Of a stretch of DNA of 64,000 nt, positions 44,702-53,335 are shown one piece after another; position 1 is the first letter of the stretch; every line of letters starts with the position of its first letter. The notes beneath the pieces were generated by a model, which was given only the letters and a program-made list of their open reading frames with translations, was not told the DNA's origin and searched no databases. This DNA comes from Mesorhizobium sp. NFR06 (GTDB taxonomy: Bacteria > Pseudomonadota > Alphaproteobacteria > Rhizobiales > Rhizobiaceae), in contig NZ_FOVT01000014.1 of the NCBI RefSeq assembly GCF_900115245.1, forward strand, positions 119,319 through 183,318, written 5' to 3'. A program made the position numbers and the translations under genes.

Positions 44702-45012
44702 TTGAGGTGAGCCGGCGTCGGCTGGGTCGAGCGCTATGATCGTGCAACTAAGGGAGAAAGCTTCGAAGGTGCTGCGGTTTTGTAAACCGAAGGTCGGCGG
44801 TTCGATTCCGTCCGGGGGCACCAGCCTATCAGGTGTAAGTCGTTATTTTTCCTGAATAATTTGGCATGCCGAAAAATACCGGCAACTGCCAATGAGCGCT
44901 CGATCGCACATTTGTGTAAGGGTTTGTGTAACGGATGCTGGCCTTCTTCGCCAGAATCTTGGATGCCGGTAGCTGTGATAATGTCCTCTCTCAAAGAACG
45001 AGAGGGCGTTGC
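44702..45012. other. Island segment with a tRNA-Thr 3' fragment, no protein gene
   Basis: About 310 bases between the integrase and the HEPN-like gene. The only recognised content is the tRNA 3' end at 44772-44823. An antisense frame over it (with a PRTESNRRPSVYKTAA segment) is the usual false translation of a tRNA 3' end. Confidence 0.55.
44772..44823 (+). repeat. 3' fragment of a tRNA-Thr(TGT), probable attachment site
   Basis: From 44772 the sequence reads as the 3' half of a tRNA: CGGT-TTTGTAA-ACCG anticodon arm (anticodon TGT), then a T-arm GGCGG-TTCGATT-CCGTC and CGGGGGC-A-CCA. The 5' half (acceptor strand GCCCCCG and D-arm) is absent. It is the type of remnant left when an element inserts into or excises from a tRNA gene. 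No second copy is in the window. Confidence 0.6.
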
Positions 45013-45660
45013 ATGGCTATCCCACACAGACTGGCCGCAGAATATCCAAGCCGGTATCTCCAGCTGATCAATGCCGTTGAGGGATTTGCGCGGGAGCAGC
45101 GCTTGGTCGGATCATTCTCCCTGTTGGCGGCTGCGGCCGTCCTGACTATTCCGTTCGAGCGCGCCCAAGCGCGTCATTTCCTGCATCGGGAGCGGGACGA
45201 TCAGATGATGGCCGCGATAGGCCAACTCAGCAAGGTAAAGTTTGTCGAGGCACCTTTCTGGCAAGGGGAAAGCCCGGGCGACTGGCGGCAGTCGCATATC
45301 GTCAAGAGCGCAGACTCCGTCGAACACTGGGTTGCGCGGGATGGCAAACACCCACTGGCAAAGGATGCCGAAGATTTTCTGCCGAGAAAGAGGGCCGATG
45401 AGGTGTTGCGGGCAATCCGGAATGCACTGGCGCATAGGAACATCGTCTATCTCAACAAGGATGGTGAGGAACGCGAGGGGGATCAGGTGCATTACCTCGC
45501 TTTTCTTTCACGCTATGAGGAAGGCGCCGATCAGCAGGCCAAAGCTGAAACCTACCGGGTGGTCGTGACGACAGAGGACGAGTTCCTGCGTTTCATTAGG
45601 CTCTGGGCGGCGTGGATCAGCGGCCCCGCGATTAACGACCGCGAAATGCAGGCGGCATGA
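45013..45660 (+). CDS. HEPN-like protein with an Rx4H motif, unknown function
   Basis: A 215-residue protein with no recognised full-length family. It is mostly helical and contains RNALAHRNI near residue 140. Arg-x4-His with Asn after Arg (RNALAH) is the catalytic signature of HEPN ribonucleases, found in toxins and antiviral effectors. The ATG at 45013 (MAIPHRLAAEYPSRYLQL) is chosen; an earlier start would add 26 residues rich in Cys and Arg. Its place in the island suits a defence or toxin gene. No antitoxin nucleotidyltransferase lies next to it. Confidence 0.6.
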   Translation: MAIPHRLAAEYPSRYLQLINAVEGFAREQRLVGSFSLLAAAAVLTIPFERAQARHFLHRERDDQMMAAIGQLSKVKFVEAPFWQGESPGDWRQSHIVKSADSVEHWVARDGKHPLAKDAEDFLPRKRADEVLRAIRNALAHRNIVYLNKDGEEREGDQVHYLAFLSRYEEGADQQAKAETYRVVVTTEDEFLRFIRLWAAWISGPAINDREMQAA

Positions 45661-45819
45661 ACCTCCATTGATCTTATGATGACTCTCTGCTGGTCGGAGC
45701 AGGCGCTTATTAGAAATTGCCGAAGACCCAGGCTTAGCGACGCGCATGGAGAGACCGAGAACCGGCCCGACTGTCAGGGCGGCATGCCGTGCTGGCGGTC
45801 AATCTTGCTGGGGCAATGG

Positions 45820-46456
45820 CTACTTTTCTGGTTCACACTTGGAGGGAGCGGCGTCCGTAGCTTGCTCGAGTTGCCTCTGCGCGGTATCGCTCTCCGAAGG
45901 GCTCGACGCAGAAGCGTTATTTGCTTCGATCAGGTTATGTCGAGCCAATATCTCGTCCAGTTCGTCCCTACTGATCGAGAGTTTGTCGGCCAGCTTTCTC
46001 GAAATGTCTTCGATTGCGGCTTGCGATTCCTTTCGCAAGACGATGTCTTCGTCTTTTGCGTGCAGTGGGCCATATAGCCGGCGTCTTCTCAGGGCTGAAA
46101 CGGAACCCTAATTTCAACTTGGCGATCTCGTCATCATCGTGCCGATGCGTGTCCACCAAGGGGCTATAAAGCGCGGCCAGTTTCTTCCAGTGCTGTGCTT
46201 CAGCGATCTGCCCGGCCAAAAGGACGATGACAGCATTCTCGACGATGTGCCGATCGGCCGTGACGTTGAAATCCAGCGACACCGCAGGTTCTTGCTCAAA
46301 TTGCGTTTCACCGCTTAGTCCGTTTGGCAGACGAAGCATCGCTCCGGTCACTCTCCTCCCGAAGAGGATCGCTACCAGGGCGTGCCCTGCCTCGTGAACG
46401 GCGGCGGCTTTTCGTCTAATCTCTATAGGGATTTCATGGGCGGGAGTGAAAGCCAT
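45820..46456 (-). pseudogene. HEAGH metallopeptidase gene with a frameshift
   Basis: From the ATG at 46456 the N-terminal part contains AAAVHEAGHALVAILFGRRVTG, an HExxH zinc site like that of FtsH-type (M41) peptidases, and VLLAGQIAEAQHW. After KLKLGFRFSPEK the frame becomes Arg-rich and ends at 45968. In another frame an acidic, helical continuation (LYGPLHAKDEDIVL, then SRKLADKLSISRDELDEIL) runs to 45820. Both frames are open between about 46105 and 45968, and a single-base change there would join them. No membrane helix or AAA domain is seen. It lies just downstream of the broken STAND gene on the same strand. Confidence 0.55.
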
Positions 46457-46537
46457 TGCAGAAGTTCTTTTTCGTGGGGGCCGATTTTTGGAACCAGGAC
46501 CCCCTATGTCACAATTCAAAGCCCACGCGCTACCGCC

Positions 46538-49500
46538 CTACTCCTTCAAAAGATCGTCGACCTGTTCCGGCGTTGCCTTAAGCCCATCAAAATGCTCTCG
46601 CCTTTGAAATTGGTTTCCGACCAGCCAATAAACAGAGGTGATCGAACGCTCCCCGCCGTACCCGCGGTCGTGCCGCCCACCATGGACGCTCTTTTCTCCG
46701 TTGATGACTCAAACCGCGGCAAGCCCTTCTCGCCTCAAGAAGGCGAGGAATGCATCATGGTCAACCAGTGCAGCACTGGGACCAGGCTCCTTTGTCGAAG
46801 GGTCGAAAAACCGAACGATGCCTTCGGCGTCGGAATAGGTTAGTTCGTTGCCGTTGGACAGATGGAGATTGAGGCCGGTGATCAAGCCAGGGCTCGGCAG
46901 GTCGAAATTGAAAGTCTCCTCGATCGAGTAGTCGTGACCGCTGCGCTCCGCAAGGTAGTTCGTCACCAGCGCCTGGGCCGCCACAGGCAATCCATTCCAT
47001 CCCCCAGCGGGCATCCAAGAAACGATATCAGAATAGACGGGATGCCAAGGAAACTCGCCGAGATAACCCCGGAAAGGCATTTCGATCTTCGGTAGATCTC
47101 GTTGGTTCAGCGACTTGCCCGAAAAACTGTCGACAAGAGCGTTGAGGTCAGCGTCCTTCGTTAGAATGCATTGTAAATGAAACCACGTTTTGCGTTCGAG
47201 GCGCCTATCCCCTTGCCGCACACCATATTGGGTCCAGAGTGCGAATTCCTCAATCACGAACCATTTTCGCCCGGTTTTTGGGTCCAGCGCTCTGATGAGA
47301 GCTTCGCTACTTACCAGATCGTCGGGGCTGTCGAGCCAAAGCAGCCGTGCCGCCGGCTCCATTGGTCGGAGTTTAACGACCGCCGGCATCCACCAAGTTC
47401 GATCCCACTGCCGCCATTGGTCCCCATGCGAATTCGTCGCAAGGAGAGACGGGTCCATTTCGCGGCTGAGGGCCTGCCATGGGCCCTCGAAGATGCCGAT
47501 CGGGTCATCAAAATGTTCCTTGAAGGCTAGATGGTCGGCCAACTGCGCAACGATCTGGTGAAGCGCGATCCACTGGTATTTCTTGCCAATTCTCTCGACT
47601 CGGTGATCGTGCCTGTCGCCACCAAGATTGCGATCAACCTTGCCGAAGCGCTCCGGCGTCCAGCCAAGATCGTGGGCTCTTTTGCATATCAAACGCCGCA
47701 TAGCTCCCCTGTTAGGGCGAGGCGGCCATTCATATAGACGCCGGCGCCAAGGCATGTCGGCGTGCACATGAGCCTGGCCGAGAAGCTGATAGTCATGCCA
47801 CTCGGCATCGCTCATGACCGAATGCAGCTTCTGCTCCGCGCGATCTAGCCTTTTTTCAAGCTTGGTCAATTCGGGCGAGAGTTTATCCTTGCTCTTTCGC
47901 GCCCTCTTTCCTGTCTCAACAAGCTCGAAGCTGAATATCGGCGGCCCAAGCCGCTCATAGGCTTGTCGCAACGCTTCGGCAGCCGCGAGCAAATCGTCAA
48001 GCAGCTTGCCGCTCCCTGAGTGCTTGGACAGGAACCCATCCCGCCACCTCGCGAAGATTTGTTCCCGAGTATATCCCGCCCATTCAATGCCTAGCGCAGT
48101 CCAGTTGCCAACGGCGTGGTCAGAAACATAGCGGGCAAAATCACCGTCGTTGACGGTGGAACTGACGATGCTGTCCGTGTAACGGCCACTCGGATACTCG
48201 TCTGTGTAGGTCTCGATTTGTGCCTCGGAAACGTCTTCAAGCGGCCATTCGCTTTGGTACGGAGGCCTTACCTTTGCTAGATCCACGCCGGCAGGAAGAG
48301 CATTGAGCGCAATCGCCAGTTCGATGATGCCGCGCGCATAATCGCGCGTAAGAACATGTACCGGAGGCCGACCGTCCTCGAATATGGACTCGTATGTCGC
48401 GCGGGCCAGTTCGGCCAGGCCCGAACTATGAACTCCTTGTAGCGCTCCTCCATAGGCAGAAGCAAGTACCCGATCCAACACGTAAGGGTCATCGACGTGA
48501 CGAAACCTGCGGATCAGGTTTGCAGCGATTTTGAGTCTGGGCGCAAGCAACGCCGATAGCGATTTGGTTGCGCGGTCGCGAACAGCCCGATGGCTGGTAG
48601 AAAACATCCAACTCAGAGCAATTGCCGCCAACTCGGCACGACTATCTTCGATGGCATTTAGCCCGTTGCGCAGCGACCACGCGATAAGGGTTTCCACTGG
48701 GCTGCCGTCCCCCTCGCCCTCGTCGACAAGGAATAGCGACCAGATGCTGTCGCGCGCCGGCATTTTCAATTTCATGAGCCGCTTGTGGAGAAACAGCACA
48801 TTGAACTGATTGTCCGGCTCGGTCGAAATCGCCACCAACGTCCGCAATACCTGGTGCTGATCGCGTTGCGAATTGCGTTCAAGCAGTTGGAGCGTGCGTC
48901 GGGTGAAGCATTTTTGATCGCGCCAGAGAACACTCTTCTCAAACGCATCGTGCACGAGCCAGCCATTGAAAGCGGGAGCTCGTACCAGATCGGGCAGTTC
49001 TTGACCGCAACGCTCGGGCAGTTGAACCGCAAGCGCTTCCACCACCTCCCGCGCGCTCATATGCTCTTTCGCCAAGAATGCACTCGTACAAGACCGAACC
49101 AGGCTCGAACGAGTTCGGTGGGTTCTCTGTGTCAAGGTGAGTGTCCAGCAGAAGGGTTGCGATCCTGTGATCGCTGAATCGCTCGAAGGTAAATCGCACA
49201 ACCTCTGTGACCGACCCGTCCTCGTCGGTAGTCGGCTCAATCGCTAACACCCCTTCGCTTTCGAGCTGCGTCAAAAGGCTTCGATCGACCGTCCCATCTG
49301 GCGGAAGTAGCTTGTCGAGCATCGCGTTGGCCGTCGAAACGTCGGTATAGCCCCGATAGCCTTCATCAAATGCACTGGCGAGCTTTTGGAGCGCCTGAGA
49401 TACGATGCGTCGGGTGCGATCGAGTTTCAAACGCCCTTCGATGGTTCTCGCGATCGCCTGGCTATAGAACTCGAAAATCGAAGTAACACCGGTGAGGCCG

Positions 49501-51110
49501 CGGGGTAGCTCACGCTGCCCTTCCCGCTCGAGGAAATCACAGCAGGTTTTCAGAAAGAGCGGATTGTAAAACTCTGGGATGAGGTTCGGGGCGGCCACCC
49601 GGATGATGCCGCGCCGATCGAGATATTCGTTGGCCGCATTTGGGTTGCCGGCAAAACCCACGTGTTCGACACGCGAGAGGCCGCTGATAGGTCGATCATC
49701 TGGAATGATGTACCGCAAATAGGTCGATCTGCACGAGAGAGCGGTGGCAACATGCGGAAACGCCTCTATCGACTTAAGGAACAATGGCAGCCGAGCGGCC
49801 CAGAGATCGATCCCGTGCCGCTCATTTATCGCGTCAACGAAAATGACAGTGCGCGTACCCGCTGCCTGCCCAGCCGCGTCAAGTGCTCCAAGGAGCGTTT
49901 CGGTAGAAATACCCTGAAGATGGAGGGCCGCAATGATCTGGGACCAGGGATCGCCTTCAACTAATGTCCCGCTCAGTATGAGGACAGCCGGCCATTCTCG
50001 AGCGACCTGATGCTCAACAACATCCCCAAAGAGATGGGACTTGCCAACCCCGGCCTCCCCATTGACGAGCAAGCGGCGACTGTTTGCAATCTGCCAACGA
50101 TCGCTCTTCAAGGCTTCAGCAATGTCCTCAAGCACATCGGACAGGCGGCGTAGGCTGCTTGCTGCGTATTGAACGTTGTCGCGCCCCTTCGCATTGGAAC
50201 GCTCATGGTCCCACAGCACGTGCTCACAGTTCGCACTTTCCTTCCGCATTGCCCTTGCGGCGCCCAGAATTTCCGCGATGGGAAAGATGTAGTCGGGATC
50301 CGCTGACGTTCCTGCCAGAATACGAAGGAAGTCGCGCATCGTCGCGGCAAGCTGATCGGTCGCGATGGGCTGCAAGCCCTTCTCATCGAGCCGCTTGAGT
50401 GCCTCTACGGATCGATATCCAAATTCGTTGACCTTGCCAGACCAGGCTTCCAGTTCTTCCACCATCGCAGGGTCGCGGCAAAAGCCCTGCATGGTCCGAC
50501 GAATGGGCAGCTCGATGTTGGTCTCTGGGACGTAACGAGCTCCGAGGCCTTCTCTGGCTTCGGCAAATCTCTCTCTGAACCAATCCGGCGTGAGAACCGT
50601 CGCATCGAACCAGAACGCCAATCGGCCCGCGTACTGAGGCGCTCTGCGGCTCAACCGTTCGGTCAGGGAGTTGGCTGCCCAAAGTTCAATTTCAAGCGAT
50701 CGGGATGCCTGTTTCGCTTCGCGTTTCCAGCGCTGCACCCACCTTTCCCATCGTTGCAGTTCCGTTTGCTGGCTGGCAATTCGGGAGTCCCTGAGGTCGA
50801 ATGGAAGCCCCACGATGAAACGGTTCAGCTTCGGATGCTTTTCCAACGCCTGCTTGATAGACTTATTGAGCTGTCCGAGTTGCGAACTACCCAACTCAAA
50901 AAAGTACTTCGCCTGCCAGCCTGTCTCAGTGCCGTCGCTGTTGCGCAAGAAGCATTCTACGCCCCCATCGGCTCCGATTCCTTTGCGATAAAAGATGGCC
51001 CCCGGCTCACGTGGCTCAAGGGATGCCAGCTGACAAAGCAGCTCTTCAAATCCTTTGTCTTGACCACCGCCATGGGAGCGAATCTGTCTAAAATCTATTT
51101 GGTTCCGCAT
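46538..51110 (-). pseudogene. Avs-like nuclease-STAND NTPase, inactivated by a frameshift and a stop codon
   Basis: A giant antiviral-type gene in two open pieces. The first, from the ATG at 51110, has an Mrr-like PD-(D/E)xK nuclease domain (Glu52 and QAK at 66-68) and a STAND-type P-loop NTPase: Walker A GEAGVGKS at 351-358 and Walker B TVIFVDAINE at 421-430. Near 49060-49095 the frame breaks: one frame gives PGSVLYECIL then low-complexity residues, the other resumes with FLAKEHMSAREVVEALA and continues to 46709 as a helical repeat-type C-terminus. The TGA at 46709-46711 is itself followed by 57 sensible in-frame residues (VINGEKSVHGG...) to a stop at 46538; changing TGA to TGG would restore Trp. 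The intact protein would be about 1,500 residues, like Avs2/Avs4. Confidence 0.75.
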
Positions 51111-51225
51111 CTTCGGAGCTTAACTTATTGTTACAAAATGAACTACAAATGGATGACAAACAGGTAATGGCAGGGCTGGGAGAATACGGATCGGGGCGTC
51201 CATCGTCGACCGTACTGAGTGCTAA

Positions 51226-51696
51226 TCAGAGAACCGGCGTAAGTTCCTTTTCACGGTTCGTCCCCGATTCATCGTCCCATACAAGCTTAATGTGAGCCCG
51301 ATTGGGCGACTGCATATGCCTCGAAACGATTAATTCGACCGACTGATGCTGTTCAAGAATCGGCACCGGAAATTTCCGGCCGATGTCGCTGCTCATAAAC
51401 AACTCTTCGCCATCCAGGATTTCAATACGGACATTGCGCGCCGTACCTCGGCCGCGATTGAATACCTTCAATCGTTCGCCTTTGCCGATGGCTATGAAAT
51501 TTGCCGAGATATCCGCCTTCCGCAATGACTCGTTCTCAAGCGACTCCTTTTCGATGAGCAACTGGTTGAGCCGTTCATTCGTCTCAATGAACTCATTTTG
51601 ACGTTTGTTGAAATCGAAAGTCTTTTTCATCGACCAGGCCGATAAGCCTAGCGCCAACAAGGCAACGATATCGCCGAGGTCGATCTGGAGGCCCAT
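51226..51696 (-). CDS. Membrane-anchored protein with coiled coil, unknown function
   Basis: A 156-residue protein with one N-terminal membrane helix (IVALLALGLSAWSM), a coiled-coil segment (NKRQNEFIETNERLNQLLIEKESLENES) and a beta-rich C-terminal domain (FNRGRGTARNVRIEILDGEE to the end). The start overlaps the stop of the upstream zinc-ribbon gene by one base, so the two form a coupled pair. I do not recognise the family; membrane-plus-sensor layouts like this occur in defence islands. Confidence 0.65.
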   Translation of the reverse strand: MGLQIDLGDIVALLALGLSAWSMKKTFDFNKRQNEFIETNERLNQLLIEKESLENESLRKADISANFIAIGKGERLKVFNRGRGTARNVRIEILDGEELFMSSDIGRKFPVPILEQHQSVELIVSRHMQSPNRAHIKLVWDDESGTNREKELTPVL

Positions 51697-51983
51697 CAGC
51701 GAACCTTGATGAACTTCGAACCTTGGAACGCCTTTTTGAGGCCGGCCTTAAAGTCCTTCGTAATATCGTTGATAATTTCTCTCGACATTTCATCAACACT
51801 AGCCGAGACCACCTCACCATTCTCGTGGATCAGCTCCTCCTTCGTGAAAGTACGATCACACGAGGGGCAACGGATCGAGTTGACGTTGTGGTCTGAGCCT
51901 TCGAACTCAAACTGGGTGTTGCCGCACGTAGGGCACAGCAGGGTAACCGAGCGCGCATATTTGTCTGGACTGATCATGATCAT
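51696..51983 (-). CDS. Zinc-ribbon protein, resembles ECs_2282 family
   Basis: A 95-residue protein with a two-knuckle zinc ribbon: LLCPTCGNTQFEFEG and IRCPSCDRTFTKEEL (Cys-x2-Cys twice), followed by an acidic and amphipathic C-terminus (HENGEVVSASVDEM then FKAGLKKAF). The arrangement resembles the ECs_2282 group of putative zinc-binding proteins found with phage defence genes; I base this on memory of the pattern only. It is the first gene of a two-gene unit with the membrane protein. Confidence 0.65.
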   Translation of the reverse strand: MIMISPDKYARSVTLLCPTCGNTQFEFEGSDHNVNSIRCPSCDRTFTKEELIHENGEVVSASVDEMSREIINDITKDFKAGLKKAFQGSKFIKVR

Positions 51984-52144
51984 CTCCTTGATTCAGGGTA
52001 CTTTAACATCGAATCGAGGTGTTCGTCCCGCTCCTGAACGCCCGAAAATTCGCAGCAGCGGGTCCTGGCGAGCGCCCTGGTTACACGAATGTTACATGAC
52101 CGCTGTTTTTACCGCGATCCAATCGTGTAAACCACTGAAATTCA

Positions 52145-52189
52145 TGGTGCTGTTGAGAAGGATTGAACTTCCGACCTCGTCATTACCAA
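52145..52189 (-). repeat. 3' fragment of a tRNA-Thr(GGT), probable attachment site
   Basis: On the minus strand: TTGGTAA (anticodon loop, GGT), TGACG (3' anticodon strand), then a T-arm GGAAG-TTCAATC-CTTCT and CAACAGC-A-CCA. The upstream bases do not pair with TGACG (CGTCA expected, tcgcc found), so identity starts in the anticodon loop, where tyrosine integrases often cross over. It lies 140 bases from an integrase gene. Confidence 0.7.
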
Positions 52190-52285
52190 GGCGATCTGGC
52201 TAATATTCTCATAATAGTAAAATATATAATCATTTGTTATTGCGTCATTTTTTTGACGTTACGCATCACTCTATATTGTACTTCT

Positions 52286-52317
52286 CATGTAACATTTGCT
52301 ATAAAACGGTTACATGG
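52286..52317. promoter_or_regulatory. Repeated TGTAACAT/GTTACATG motifs before the second integrase
   Basis: CATGTAACAT (52286-52295) and GTTACATGG (52309-52317) lie just upstream of the integrase start and are inverted relative to each other. A third copy, ATGTTACATG, is at 52089-52098 on the other side of the tRNA fragment. Sites repeated on both sides of an attachment site are typical of integrase arm or excisionase sites. Role inferred only. Confidence 0.45.
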
Positions 52318-52329
52318 AAGTGACATGAA

Positions 52330-53256
52330 ATGCCCAAGATATTTTTGACTGACGATGTTGTTTTCGATGCGATTTGCCCGGCTGACAAGGACCAGGAACT
52401 CTATTGGGACTACGCGGTAGCCGCCAAGGGCCAAATCCGCAATGGCTCCATTGCCGGCCTTGGGCTGCGCGTCACGGCGCCGGGCCACAAATCCTTCGTT
52501 CAGTTGAACGGCAAGCGCTGCCGCAAGGTTCTCGGCTCAACCGTAGTCCTCAGCGTGGCGTCCGCCCGTCTGGCGGTGATCCAGCGCGAGCAGGAGCTCA
52601 GCCTCGGTAAGGACCCCGACATCGACCGCGTCGATCCCTCCATCGAAGTGCTCCCAGAAGTCGACCACCTGGAGGGCTTTGCCAAGCGCGATATGGCGCT
52701 GACCAAGGCGCGGTTGGTGACGGCCAACGACCAAATGCTGGAACTCTGCAATTTCAGGGGGATCCTGTTCCTGACGATGGCCCGGCCAAGCGACCTGGCA
52801 AAAGCCGAATTTGAACATTTCGAACTAGAGACGCTCGTCTGGCATAAGCACAACACCAAGGGCATCAAGCTTTCGCGATCACTTTACGAGTACGCCTACC
52901 GCTCAGTGCCGATCCACTCCCGGGTTGCCGCGATGGTGCGGGCCCAGCGCCAACGCTGGCCTGACAGCAAATTGCTGTTCCCCTCCCATACCGACCAGAG
53001 CCAGCCCCGCGACAACTTCCGAAAGAGCCTGGACCGATTCAAGGCCCTCCCCGGCGTGCCGAAGCATTTCCAGCTGTACGACCTCAAACGGATCGCGATC
53101 TCGCTGATGCTCACCGGCCAAGGCGTCTCGCACGAGGCCATATCCCACTACGTCGATCACAAAGGAAACCTTGAAACCACGATGATCTACGATCTTGGTT
53201 TGGTTGACCCGTTACGCCCAGTTACCGAGCGACTTGGTGCCCTGCTCGGCATTTAA
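52330..53256 (+). CDS. Tyrosine recombinase with altered catalytic residues
   Basis: A 308-residue integrase-like protein. An N-terminal DUF4102-like part (GSIAGLGLRVTAPGHKSFV) and the C-terminal catalytic fold are present. Arg in MARPSDLAKAEF and the Tyr in TTMIYD are in place, and a His is found in YVDHKGNL. The usual HxxR of box II is replaced by YDLK (FQLYDLKRIAISLM), so two of the catalytic residues are changed. It may be a weak or inactive recombinase, or a regulator. It lies between a tRNA-Thr(GGT) fragment and the KAP gene, and starts 38 bases from the region of repeated motifs. Confidence 0.75.
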   Translation: MPKIFLTDDVVFDAICPADKDQELYWDYAVAAKGQIRNGSIAGLGLRVTAPGHKSFVQLNGKRCRKVLGSTVVLSVASARLAVIQREQELSLGKDPDIDRVDPSIEVLPEVDHLEGFAKRDMALTKARLVTANDQMLELCNFRGILFLTMARPSDLAKAEFEHFELETLVWHKHNTKGIKLSRSLYEYAYRSVPIHSRVAAMVRAQRQRWPDSKLLFPSHTDQSQPRDNFRKSLDRFKALPGVPKHFQLYDLKRIAISLMLTGQGVSHEAISHYVDHKGNLETTMIYDLGLVDPLRPVTERLGALLGI

Positions 53257-53335
53257 CCGGCGCTTCAATACACTAGCCACTTTGACGCACAATGAAGTAA
53301 ACTGAATATCTTTGAAATATTTGGAAATACGGCCC

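Noticed and set aside
44734..45027. Minus-strand frame with a PRTESNRRPSVYKTAA segment
   Set aside because: This is the usual false translation of a tRNA 3' end; here it covers the tRNA-Thr(TGT) fragment.
51706..52203. Plus-strand frame ending in RRIELPTSSLPRRSG
   Set aside because: It is antisense to the zinc-ribbon gene and to the tRNA-Thr(GGT) fragment.
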